Shown piece by piece: positions 56,392 through 64,000 of a stretch of 64,000 nt of DNA. The notes beneath the pieces were generated by a model. It made no database searches and was not told the DNA's origin. It was given only the letters and a program-made list of their open reading frames with translations. The first letter of the stretch is position 1, and each line of letters opens with the position of its first letter. Source of the DNA: JAIBCC01 sp963763855 (lineage in GTDB: Bacteria; Acidobacteriota; Blastocatellia; Pyrinomonadales; Pyrinomonadaceae); the NCBI GenBank assembly GCA_963763855.1, contig CAVXPU010000005.1:248001-312000 (forward strand). The letters are read 5' to 3'. The position numbers and the translations under genes are program-made.

Positions 56392-58195
56392 ATGAAAGCA
56401 GAACGCATTAGAAATTTTTCGATTATCGCCCATATTGATCACGGTAAATCCACACTTGCCGACAGATTACTGCAAAGCACGGGTGCCGTTGCCGAACGCG
56501 ACATGGAAGCACAATTGCTCGACAACATGGATTTGGAACGCGAACGGGGCATCACGATTAAATCCCACGCAGTCCGCTTGGATTACAAGGCAAAAGACGG
56601 AAAAGACTACATTTTGAATTTGATCGATACGCCCGGACACGTCGATTTTTCGTATGAAGTTTCGCGAAGTTTGTCCGCGTGTGAAGGTGCGTTGCTGGTA
56701 GTAGATGCTTCGCAAGGCGTTGAGGCACAAACACTTGCGAATACGTATCTGGCACTCGATAATGATTTGGAATTGATTCCCGTGCTCAATAAAATTGATC
56801 TGCCATCCGCCGAACCTGATCGAATTAAAGAGCAAATCGAAAATATTATCGGCTTGGATGCAAGCGATGCGGTACTCGCATCAGCGAAAGCGGGAATTGG
56901 AATTGAGGAGATTTTAGAGCAAATTGTTGCCAAAGTTCCGCCGCCGAAGGGTGATCCGAATGCTCCGCTCAAAGCGTTGATTTTCGACAGTTGGTACGAT
57001 AGTTATCGCGGCGTGATCGTGCTTTTCCGTGTGATCGAAGGAACGGTCAAAAAAGGCATAAAGATTCGATTTTTTCAATACAGGACGCGATTATCTTGTT
57101 GAAACGCTCGGCGTAAATCGTCCGCGACCGACTCCGATTGATGAACTGAGCGTCGGCGAAGTAGGTTTCTTAACAGCCTCGATTAAAACCGTCGCAGACG
57201 TGCAAATCGGCGATACGATCACCGAAGCCGCACGCCCGACAACCGAACCTTTTCCGGGTTTCCAAGAAGTAAAACCCATGGTTTTCGCAGGACTTTATCC
57301 GACCGACAACGCTCAATACGAAGAACTCCGGGATGCGATGGACAAACTCCGTTTGAATGATGCGTCATTCTTTTACGAGCCTGAAAGTTCGACCGCGTTA
57401 GGCTTCGGTTTCCGCTGCGGCTTCCTCGGATTGCTCCATATGGAAATCGTCCAAGAACGTCTCGAACGTGAATTTGATCTCGATTTGATCACTACGGCAC
57501 CGGGCGTTCGCTATCGCGTAACCACAACGGATGGAGAAGTTGCGGAAATCGATTCACCGACCAAGATGCCTGATTACGGCAGAATCGTAAAAATTGAAGA
57601 GCCGTATATTTTAGCGACTATCTTAACAAATGACACTTTTCTCGGCGGAATTCTCGCCCTCTTAGACGAAAAACGCGGCGTTCAGAAAAAGTTTGAATAC
57701 ATTACCGATTCGCGTGTGATGTTGGTTTACGAACTGCCTTTGAATGAAATTGTCCTGGATTTTTACGACAGGCTAAAGTCCGTTTCTAAAGGCTACGCTT
57801 CGCTCGATTATCATTTTTTAGCCTATCAGGAAGGCGATTTGGTCAAGCTTGACGTACTCGTTTCGGGCGAACCTGTCGATGCACTTTCGCTCATTTTGCA
57901 CCGGGCAACAGCCGACAAAAAAGGCAGAGCCGTAACCGCTAAAATGAAAGAACTCATCCCGCGGCAAATGTTTGAAGTCGCCATCCAAGCCGCCATCGGC
58001 AACAAAGTTATCGCCCGCGAAACCGTAAAAGCCATGGGCAAAAACGTTATCGCCAAATGCTACGGCGGCGATATTTCTAGAAAAAGGAAGCTTTTAGAGA
58101 AACAAAAAGAAGGCAAAAAGCGGATGAAAAAAGTTGGAAGAGTAGAGATTCCGCAGGATGCTTTTTTGGCTGTGTTGAAGGTTAGCGAGGGTTAG
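56392..58195 (+). CDS. lepA: translation elongation factor 4, LepA (one frameshift)
   Basis: About 600 residues from the ATG at 56392 (MKAERIRNF). The GTPase domain has AHIDHGKST (G1, residues 13-21), RGITIKSHAV, DTPGHVDFSYEV (G3) and NKIDLP (G4); the C-terminal part has PTDNAQYEELRDAMDKLRLND, EIVQERLEREFDLDLI and the Lys-rich GGDISRKRKLLEKQKEGKK tail typical of LepA. The frame breaks in a T6 run (57070-57075): with five T it would read IRFFNTGRDYLVETLG and be intact. LepA is a ribosomal GTPase that back-translocates or assists subunit assembly. A single homopolymer slip is most simply an assembly error. Confidence 0.93.
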
Positions 58196-58864
58196 AAAAA
58201 ACGTTATTTTTTCGATAACAGGCAAAAACATTGATTTATTTCGTCTACTTTTTGTGTGTAAACTTGAACATAGTAAATTAATGAAACAATATGAATAAAA
58301 ATACATTAGAAGATGGGCAAATCAAACGTTAAATTAGTTTTGGTTTTTACTAATATTGTAGTTCACTGATATAGGTCTAAAATTAGGGACAGTTTGGTGA
58401 GAATCTTGCTGAACACTTCAACGTGTCGAGATTAGCATAACTATGATTGTTATGTAGTTAAAGTTATTGGGATGCTTTCTTTATGCGTTTCGTAATTATT
58501 GATGCTTTGATTTTGATTAAATTTCAATACGGGTTGATTTTATAGGTAAGATTGGTATATTCAGGTCAAGTTCATTGATGATAAGATATTTAGGTCTTGC
58601 TGTAACAAAACGCAGAATTCAATGTATTGAGAGAAGGATTGTGTAGTTTTTATTTTTTTATTTTTATTTTTATTTTTTTTTAATTAAAGATTTATTTTTA
58701 TTTAAGAATTATTTTATTTTATTATATTTTTTTCGCGTTTATTGATTTTGTAAGATTGGAATGTTGATATCAGACGACAAAAGCGGGGAATGGATTATTC
58801 CGTGGAACCCTGAACATAAAGACGTCATAATCGCAAAAACCACCGAGTAATTTTGACTGTCCCG
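58196..58864. other. 669-bp intergenic region with an extreme AT tract
   Basis: No clear gene is seen. At 58648-58735 there is a long T-rich block of TATTTTT-like units and AT-only sequence. A 29-codon frame (58761-58850, MLISDDKSGEWIIPWNPEHKD...) just before hicA has no clear ribosome binding site; it may be a fragment. Upstream sequence is AT-rich, without visible repeats. Confidence 0.5.
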
Positions 58865-59134
58865 ATGGTATTTTTCATCATCAAAAAGCTCAAACTTATA
58901 CAAAAACTTCTCTTCAGTCCTAAAAATGTTCGGTTTAGAGATGCGGTTGTTTGTGCCAAATGTTTTGGTTTTGAGATTGAAAGGATAAATAGAAGTCATC
59001 GTATTTTAATTCATCCGGATATTCCCGAACTCGTAAATCTTCAGAATGTTAAAGGAAAAGCGAAAAGTTATCAGATAAAACAGTTGCTTCAATTGGTTGA
59101 AAAGTATAATCTGCAAATGGAAGGTGAAGAATGA
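58865..59134 (+). CDS. hicA: HicA-type toxin (mRNA interferase)
   Basis: About 90 residues; the family core is KNVRFRDAVVCAKCFGFEIERINRSHRILIHP, followed by LVNLQNVKGKAKSYQIKQLLQLVEKY, typical of HicA with the dsRBD-like fold and the His of the catalytic H-x-x-x motif (SHRILIHP). The conserved Gly before Ser-His is Asn-Arg here. ATG at 58865 is taken as start. It overlaps the antitoxin gene by 4 bp (ATGA). It would be a ribosome-independent RNase neutralised by HicB. Confidence 0.75.
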   Translation: MVFFIIKKLKLIQKLLFSPKNVRFRDAVVCAKCFGFEIERINRSHRILIHPDIPELVNLQNVKGKAKSYQIKQLLQLVEKYNLQMEGEE

Positions 59135-59390
59135 AAGATTACCATATTAACGTTTTTTATAGTGAAGATGATGAAGGCTACATCGCGATATTCCCGATTT
59201 GAAGCATTGTTCCGCTTTTGGCGAAACTCCAGAAGAAGCATTGCACGAAGTATTAAGAGCGAAGGAAGCCTGGATTGCTTCGGCAATTGCGAACAATAAA
59301 CCATTGCCAAATGCGTCTTTCCGCCCGCTAATTTTTAATTCTTATGTGCCGAAATATCAAACAATTACACAATTTCGATCCGCCTGCTAA
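59131..59390 (+). CDS. hicB: HicB-type antitoxin (one frameshift)
   Basis: The ATG at 59131 overlaps hicA. The frame reads MKDYHINVFYSEDDEGYIA, then should give DIPDLKHCSAFGETPEEALHEVLRAKEAWI (found in another frame from about 59195 on); a single base seems missing at about 59190. The partial RNase H-like fold of HicB is clear (YIAxIPDL and CSAFGETPEEAL). The second frame ends at 59390, beyond the start of the DUF2277 gene. If the frameshift is real the antitoxin is lost while the toxin frame is intact. Confidence 0.72.
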
Positions 59391-59625
59391 TGATGACGAA
59401 ATCCAGGCGGCGGCGATTCAATTTGTCAGAAAAATCAGTGGATTTACGAAGCCTTCGGAAGTTAATAAGACGGCGTTTGAAATCGCGGTAGATGAAATTT
59501 CAAAGGCTTCAAAACAACTGCTTGATTCATTGGTAACCAATGCACCGCCTAAAAATCGTGAGGTCGAGGCTGAAAAGGCTAAGGCCAAAAATCGTCTTAG
59601 ATTTGGCACGAAAGGTCGATTTTAG
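59344..59625 (+). CDS. DUF2277 family protein
   Basis: A 93-residue protein beginning MCRNIKQLHNFDPPANDDEIQAAA, with QFVRKISGFTKPS and the ending KNREVEAEKAKAKNRLRF, all typical of DUF2277. Function is unknown; the N-terminal MCRNIK motif with Cys2 is invariant in the family. It overlaps the last 47 bases of hicB in another frame. The family is usually found outside toxin-antitoxin loci, so adjacency could be incidental. Confidence 0.85.
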   Translation: MCRNIKQLHNFDPPANDDEIQAAAIQFVRKISGFTKPSEVNKTAFEIAVDEISKASKQLLDSLVTNAPPKNREVEAEKAKAKNRLRFGTKGRF

Positions 59626-59648
59626 CCAAGTTTCAGGGAAGAATTATT

Positions 59649-59765
59649 GCCCGCGGAATGACGCAGAAGAACGCGGAAATCTAAAGGTAGATAAGAAACA
59701 AACCCAAATTAGTAGTCTCTCAAGAAGTTTTCTTCTTTTCCGCGTCATTCCGCGAGTTCCGCGGG
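59649..59765. repeat. inverted repeat with iterated CGCGGA words
   Basis: GCCCGCGGAATGACGCAGAAGAACGCGGAAA (59649-59679) is mirrored by TTTTCCGCGTCATTCCGCGAGTTCCGCGGGC (59736-59765), about 55 bp apart, between the DUF2277 gene and the PBP2 end. Confidence 0.75.
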
Positions 59766-59783
59766 CATATCTTAAAAATTGAT

Positions 59784-61664
59784 CTATTGAGCAAAAGCCA
59801 TCGGGTTAATTTCTTTTTGGCGTAAATATTCTTCGTAGATAGCTTTAGCAGGCGGAGCCGCATTAGAGGACCAAACCGGAATTTTCAATCAAAACTAATA
59901 CTGCAATTTCAGGTTTGGAAGCAGGTGCAAAGCTATCAAACCACGCGTGATCTTTCGCTCCTCCCGAACCAATTTCAGAAACTTGGGCAGTTCCTGTTTT
60001 TCCGGCAATTTCCAGATTCGGCATTTTTATTCTGCCCGCCGTTCCGCCCGCATTTACTACTCCCCACATTCCTTTTAAAACATAATCGTATTGTTCATCG
60101 GTCATCGGAATCTATTTTGGGTTCGGTCTGATTGATAATAAAAACCCTCTCCGGCTCGTCACAAAATCCTTGTCGCCTTCTTCGCCGAGTGCCGAAACGG
60201 ATTTGAATTCTTTCAGAAAATGAGGAACATACATCTTTCCTCTCACTCCCATAGCGGCGATTACCCGAAGCATCGAAATCGGTGTAACTTGCACCGTATC
60301 TTGCCCGATAGAAGCAAAAACCGTCCGAATATCACTCCATTTTCCTTCTCTGTTTGATAACACTCGGTGCCCAGAATTTAGGCGTGTGGCTGATCTTTTC
60401 ATTTGGCAGATCAATTCCCGTGAGTTTGTCGAATTCAAAGTTGTTCGATCATTTTATTGATCCCTGAAAGCTCCAACTTTCAAGCCCAAACGATAATAAT
60501 ATCCATCACAAGAATGCGTGATCGCCGATGGCAGATCGGGCGATCCGTGATTTCCGCTGGTGTCTCTGGTAAAGCGATTGCCAACTTGAAGTCCCGCCAC
60601 CGCAGACTATCCTTGAATTATTACGTCGTAATAAAACCCTGTTGGAGTCCTGCGACGGATTCGGGAATTTTCCAGGTCGAACCCGGAGGATAACGCCCTT
60701 GAATCGCCCGATTAATCAAAGGAGTTTCTTTATTTGTGTTGTACGAAGTGATCTCTTTTTTTCCTTCTGGAGTTTTGCTTTTGCTCGAAAAAATATTGGG
60801 ATCGAAAGAGGGAGCGGATGCCATCGCCAAAATCCCGCCGTCATTGGGATTCATAACAATAATCGTGCCGCGTTTCGTCGTTGAATTAGCGAGTTGGAAT
60901 TCCGCAGTATTTTGTAAATCTAAGTCAATGTTAGTCAGCAAATCTTGTCCAGCTTGTGGCGGAATCAGATCTGAGTTCATTTTGAATCCGTCCGCGACTA
61001 TCAACGATTACTTCACGATAGCCATCATTTCCTCGCAAATATTTGTCGTAATATTGCTCTAAACCGCCTTTGCCGATGATTGCTCCCGGATTAAGAGCTT
61101 TATATTCTTCTTTTTTTAATTGTTCTGAACTGACTTCGCCAACGTAGCCAAGAACATGGGCTAAAGTAGTATTGAGTGGATAGTTTCTTTGCGAACGAAG
61201 CTCAACTCGTAATTCGGGAAATTCCAATTCGTGGGCGGCAATCCAGGAAAGATCTTTGATTGAAACACTTATTTTCAAGACCAAAGATTCAAAAGAAGGC
61301 TGCTTTTTCAGATATGCCAGCCTTTCTGCAACATATTGTTTATTCAAGCTCAAACCTTCTGCATATTGCTCAATTCACGTGTTAGCATCAATATTTCTCA
61401 AGGCTTCATTAGAAATAACAATATTGTAAGTTGGAGCGGAAGAAGCCAATATCTTGCCCATTTCTATCGAAAATTGCTCCACGTGGAGCAGGAATTACGA
61501 TTTTACGAATTTGCTGATTTCTCGCTTTTTCAACGTAATAGTCATGATTGGCGATTTGCAGATAATAAAGTCGAATCCCCAAAATGGTTAGCAAAATAAT
61601 CGCCAAAATTTTAATTATCAATATCCTGATCCATAAATTTTGTCCCTGCTCTTGATAATTGCAT
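59784..61664 (-). pseudogene. mrdA: penicillin-binding protein 2 (MrdA-like), many frameshifts
   Basis: Fragments in all three minus-strand frames assemble to one PBP2: LWIRILIIKILAIILLTILG (membrane helix), YYVEKARNQQIRKIVIPAPRGAIFDRNG, SLNKQYVAERLAYLKK, LAHVLGYVGEVS, GAIIGKGGLEQYYDKYLRG, NPNDGGILAMASAPSFDP, QGRYPPGSTWK (acyl-serine SxxK), IAGKTGTAQVSE and WSSNAAPPAKAIYEEYL up to the stop at 59784. At least six single-base indels interrupt it (for example near 61660, 61400, 61000, 60440, 60110 and 59870). The active-site motifs are intact. The usual neighbours mreBCD and rodA are absent. It is a transpeptidase of cell elongation, either broken here or poorly sequenced. Confidence 0.85.
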
Positions 61665-61716
61665 AGAATCCTTTATTTAATGTCGCAATGCCGATAAATC
61701 TATCCCTGGCAAGCAA

Positions 61717-62955
61717 TCATTTTAAATCGGGATGGATGTAAATGAAATTATTTTTCACCAGCGGATAATAAAATCTTCTTCCCAAAATCGAATATTCAGG
61801 ATGATTTTTTACTTTAACGGTGACGATTCTTCGTTTGCCGTTGCGTTCTTGATTGCTTGGATAATAGCCGATTAAGTAGCGATTTGAGATGCCTTGCAGA
61901 ATATTTTCGTAGATTTTATCGGCTTGTTCGGGAGTTTCTAGATTTTCGGAAAAGCCGCCAGTTAGTTTCGCGACAATCGTCATAGTAGTTTGTTGTCGGA
62001 AAATATAGCTTGCAAAAGCAGGGATTTCTTCAGGACGTTCTTTGATAACTTTCGGAAATCTTTTTTCCAAATAAGGCGTTATTTTCTTTATTTGCTCTTC
62101 TTGATTCAACCCCAGCAATGAGTCGCCGGAAATTACCGAATAGACCGTAACTCTTGATCTTTCAATAGTATCCAGCATTTGTTTATCCGTAAAACTCGTT
62201 GGATTCGGAATTCGCGGATCAACCGGTTCATTATCGCGGCGAATGCTCAAAAGCTGATCGCCATCTGTCTGAAAAATGATGATCGGGCGAATATCTTCTT
62301 CATCAAACATTCCCTTTATCACGGCGTACAAAGCACTAAATTGCATACTTTCGCCGACATCGCCTTTTTCAGCTTTTCTCTGTAATTTGTCTAAACTACT
62401 CTTGAGCAGAGACTTATCGCTCGTGAAATCGACCAATATCTTCACATCGTCTGTCACAACCGCCATCCTATCTTGCGGATTTAGCTTATCAACCAATACT
62501 TTTGCCGCCGAACCGCTTGTTCGAATATAAGGTTTTTGACTGCCGCTGTAATCGATAATCAAGACGATCGTTCGTGGTACATCTTCGCTGTCACCCAATG
62601 AAAACGTGCCGATTTCTTGTTCAACCTTATTTTCAGTAACGGTAAAATCTTCAGGTTTCAAACCCAAAACAGCCTTCCCCTTTGCGTCGTAAACCAATAT
62701 GTCCGTGCGAACAAGTTGAGTTTCTACGCGAATCACTTCGCCATCATCAGTCTGCAACGGAGGTTTAACTTCTTTTTTATCGATTAGTTGGGCTGATTTT
62801 TCTCTCTTGGCAAGTTCTTTATTTTCTTTATCTCTCTTCTTCTGGAGACTTTTTGCAAAATCCATTCGTAGCTTTTCTTCGTCTGAAGTTTGGGGGAATA
62901 CAAATGAGCCGGTGAGCAGAAGTAGAATCAAAACTAAAGGAAATTTGTGTCGCAT
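61717..62955 (-). CDS. VWFA-related acidobacterial domain protein (TIGR03436 type)
   Basis: 412 residues from the ATG at 62955. A signal peptide (LVLILLLLTGSFVFPQ) is followed by a charged helix, then the TIGR03436 domain: VRTDILVYDAKGKAVLGLKPEDFTV, the MIDAS motif DYSGS (135-139), RMAVVTDDVKILVDFT, PIIIFQTDGDQ, and a late YLIGYYPSNQ. These proteins are a hallmark of Acidobacteriota and are thought to bind a metal at the MIDAS site and act extracytoplasmically; no precise function is known. It is 35 bp from the hydrolase gene on the same strand. Confidence 0.92.
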   Translation of the reverse strand: MRHKFPLVLILLLLTGSFVFPQTSDEEKLRMDFAKSLQKKRDKENKELAKREKSAQLIDKKEVKPPLQTDDGEVIRVETQLVRTDILVYDAKGKAVLGLKPEDFTVTENKVEQEIGTFSLGDSEDVPRTIVLIIDYSGSQKPYIRTSGSAAKVLVDKLNPQDRMAVVTDDVKILVDFTSDKSLLKSSLDKLQRKAEKGDVGESMQFSALYAVIKGMFDEEDIRPIIIFQTDGDQLLSIRRDNEPVDPRIPNPTSFTDKQMLDTIERSRVTVYSVISGDSLLGLNQEEQIKKITPYLEKRFPKVIKERPEEIPAFASYIFRQQTTMTIVAKLTGGFSENLETPEQADKIYENILQGISNRYLIGYYPSNQERNGKRRIVTVKVKNHPEYSILGRRFYYPLVKNNFIYIHPDLK

Positions 62956-62989
62956 GTTGGTCAAAATTGCAGGCAAGATGCTTGCGTTA

Positions 62990-63994
62990 CTATTTTTCCA
63001 TCCGCATTCGTTCGTTTCCGGTAACTTCAAATTTGCCTTTTCTATTGTTGCAGAAAGAAGTTACAACCTGAACAAAACCTTCGGGAAATTCCTCCTGCGG
63101 AACGTGTCCGCAGCGTTTGAAAACGACCATTCGTGAATTAAGAATCGATCGATGAAGATTTTCGCCATCTTTTACTGGGATTACGGTATCCTCTTCGCCC
63201 CAGATAATCAGCGTTTGATGATTGATCAAATGTGCGTCTTTTTCAATCCGATTCGCTGACCAATTACGCATCGTTGCCAATACAGAATTATGTCCATCAG
63301 CAGCACTAAGCGGCAGCGTTACAGCCTTAACCCGTTCATCTGTAATAAGATGATGATTGTCTTTCGCTAAAGTGTCGCTCATTCTAATTCTCGAAAAATA
63401 GTGCGAATCTGTCAGAAAAGCAGAGGCTACTTCTCCAATTCCGGGAACTCGAGCGAGCCTTAAAAGAGCCCTTTTTTTGATCTCATCATTGCTTACGGCG
63501 TCAACCAAAATTAGTTTTTCAACGAATTCCGGATAGTCCAAAGCAACCGTTGCCGCGACAGCTCCGCCATAAGAACACCCGACCAAAGTCGCACGCCCAA
63601 CTCCAATCCGATTCATAAAACGTGAAATCATGCGAGCCTGCGAATTTATTGTGTAATCAAACCAATGCGGTTTGCCCGAAAAACCAAAGCCGAGCAAATC
63701 TACCGCGACAACATGAAAGCCTCTTTTCGCCAATGCGAGCGTTACTTTATGCCAAGAATACGTGGAAGCCGTGTAGCCATGGATCAAAAGCAACGTTGGA
63801 TTGCCTCGATCACCAAATTCCTGAAAGTGAACCCGCGTGCCGTCAACCTCAACAAAATGCGAGTATTCTGAATGAATTACGTCTTGAAAAACGTCGTCCC
63901 AATTCACTTCTGAATCACGGCTCAGCATTTTATACGCAATGCCTGCTCCAATTGCTCCGCCAATCGCACCCGCTACCAAATATCGCTTTTTCAT
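62990..63994 (-). CDS. alpha/beta hydrolase
   Basis: A 334-residue protein beginning at the ATG at 63994, 6 bp from the window end. An N-terminal membrane anchor (VAGAIGGAIGAGIAY) precedes a complete alpha/beta-hydrolase fold: oxyanion loop IHGYTASTYSW, nucleophile elbow GCSYGG with Ser141, TLIIWGEEDTVIP for the acid, and CGHVPQEE with the catalytic His near residue 300. Substrate unknown; esterase or lipid hydrolase is likely. It precedes the VWFA gene on the same strand by 34 bp, so both may be co-transcribed. Confidence 0.9.
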   Translation of the reverse strand: MKKRYLVAGAIGGAIGAGIAYKMLSRDSEVNWDDVFQDVIHSEYSHFVEVDGTRVHFQEFGDRGNPTLLLIHGYTASTYSWHKVTLALAKRGFHVVAVDLLGFGFSGKPHWFDYTINSQARMISRFMNRIGVGRATLVGCSYGGAVAATVALDYPEFVEKLILVDAVSNDEIKKRALLRLARVPGIGEVASAFLTDSHYFSRIRMSDTLAKDNHHLITDERVKAVTLPLSAADGHNSVLATMRNWSANRIEKDAHLINHQTLIIWGEEDTVIPVKDGENLHRSILNSRMVVFKRCGHVPQEEFPEGFVQVVTSFCNNRKGKFEVTGNERMRMEK

Positions 63995-64000
63995 ATTCTA

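Noticed and set aside
56392..58195. Two separate genes in place of lepA
   Set aside because: The two halves are consecutive parts of one conserved GTPase joined by a single T in a homopolymer.
58739..58999. Minus-strand frame of 86 codons over the hicA start
   Set aside because: No ribosome binding site and no motif; the + strand HicA match explains the region.
1..64000. Prophage, integron or insertion sequence
   Set aside because: No integrase, transposase, capsid or att-type repeats were found on either strand.

Overview
The window looks like a chromosomal segment of an AT-rich member of the Acidobacteriota, most likely a Blastocatellia/Pyrinomonadaceae-type lineage. The clues are a VWFA protein of the acidobacterial type (61.7-63.0 kb), an ECF sigma factor of the ECF-X6 (acidobacterial/planctomycete) type beside a Ser/Thr kinase-TPR gene, a PhoX-type DUF839 protein, DUF4331 and DUF2277 proteins, and a pair of large secreted proteins that I do not recognise outside such genomes. 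The assignment is inferred from gene content only. I saw no tRNA, rRNA, CRISPR array, prophage or intact insertion sequence.

Region 1 (1-20.8 kb, all on +) is a surface-polysaccharide (O-antigen or capsule type) cluster. It opens with the tail of a CDP-glucose 4,6-dehydratase and a sugar 3,5-epimerase (CDP-deoxyhexose synthesis). A decayed stretch follows, holding a truncated epimerase and a cephalosporin-hydroxylase-like pseudogene. Then come a Wzx-type flippase, five methyltransferases, six glycosyltransferases, two extended SDR enzymes, a sugar-1-phosphate nucleotidyltransferase, a left-handed beta-helix acyltransferase, a polytopic polymerase/GT39-like protein and an asparagine synthetase. 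Start/stop overlaps of 1-11 bp tie most of these into one transcription unit. Its base composition looks more AT-rich than the rest.

Region 2 (20.8-26 kb) holds a Cys-motif membrane protein with MGxIA repeats, the zwf-pgl pentose-phosphate pair, and the first of two paralogous large secreted proteins (second copy at 53.2-56.1 kb).

Region 3 (26-37.6 kb) holds a vanadium-haloperoxidase-like gene, an ECF sigma factor, a heavily frameshifted Ser/Thr kinase-TPR gene, a secreted class C-type serine hydrolase, a PhoX protein, a saccharopine-dehydrogenase-like reductase and a HARE-HTH protein. Region 4 (37.6-45.4 kb) holds mmsA, aat, a BlaI-type repressor with its operators, an M56 (BlaR1-like) sensor fused to a degenerate NodB-like domain, a MATE exporter and an SLC13 transporter. 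Region 5 (45.4-56.1 kb) holds a lipoprotein, an amylo-alpha-1,6-glucosidase, a DUF4331-TPR-NicO metal-transport-like operon and the second large secreted paralogue. Region 6 (56.3-64 kb) holds lepA, a hicAB pair with a DUF2277 gene, a shattered PBP2, the VWFA protein and an alpha/beta hydrolase.

Two themes cut across the window. First, many genes carry single-nucleotide frameshifts (27-35 kb and 46-62 kb) although the motifs on both sides are intact, while 1.5-26 kb and 35-45.5 kb are clean. This mixes probable consensus indel errors (lepA, debranching enzyme) with possible real decay (kinase, PBP2). Second, several intergenic gaps hold inverted repeats whose arms are built from an iterated short word, plus one large nested hairpin at 45.44-45.61 kb that resembles a non-autonomous mobile or REP-like element.
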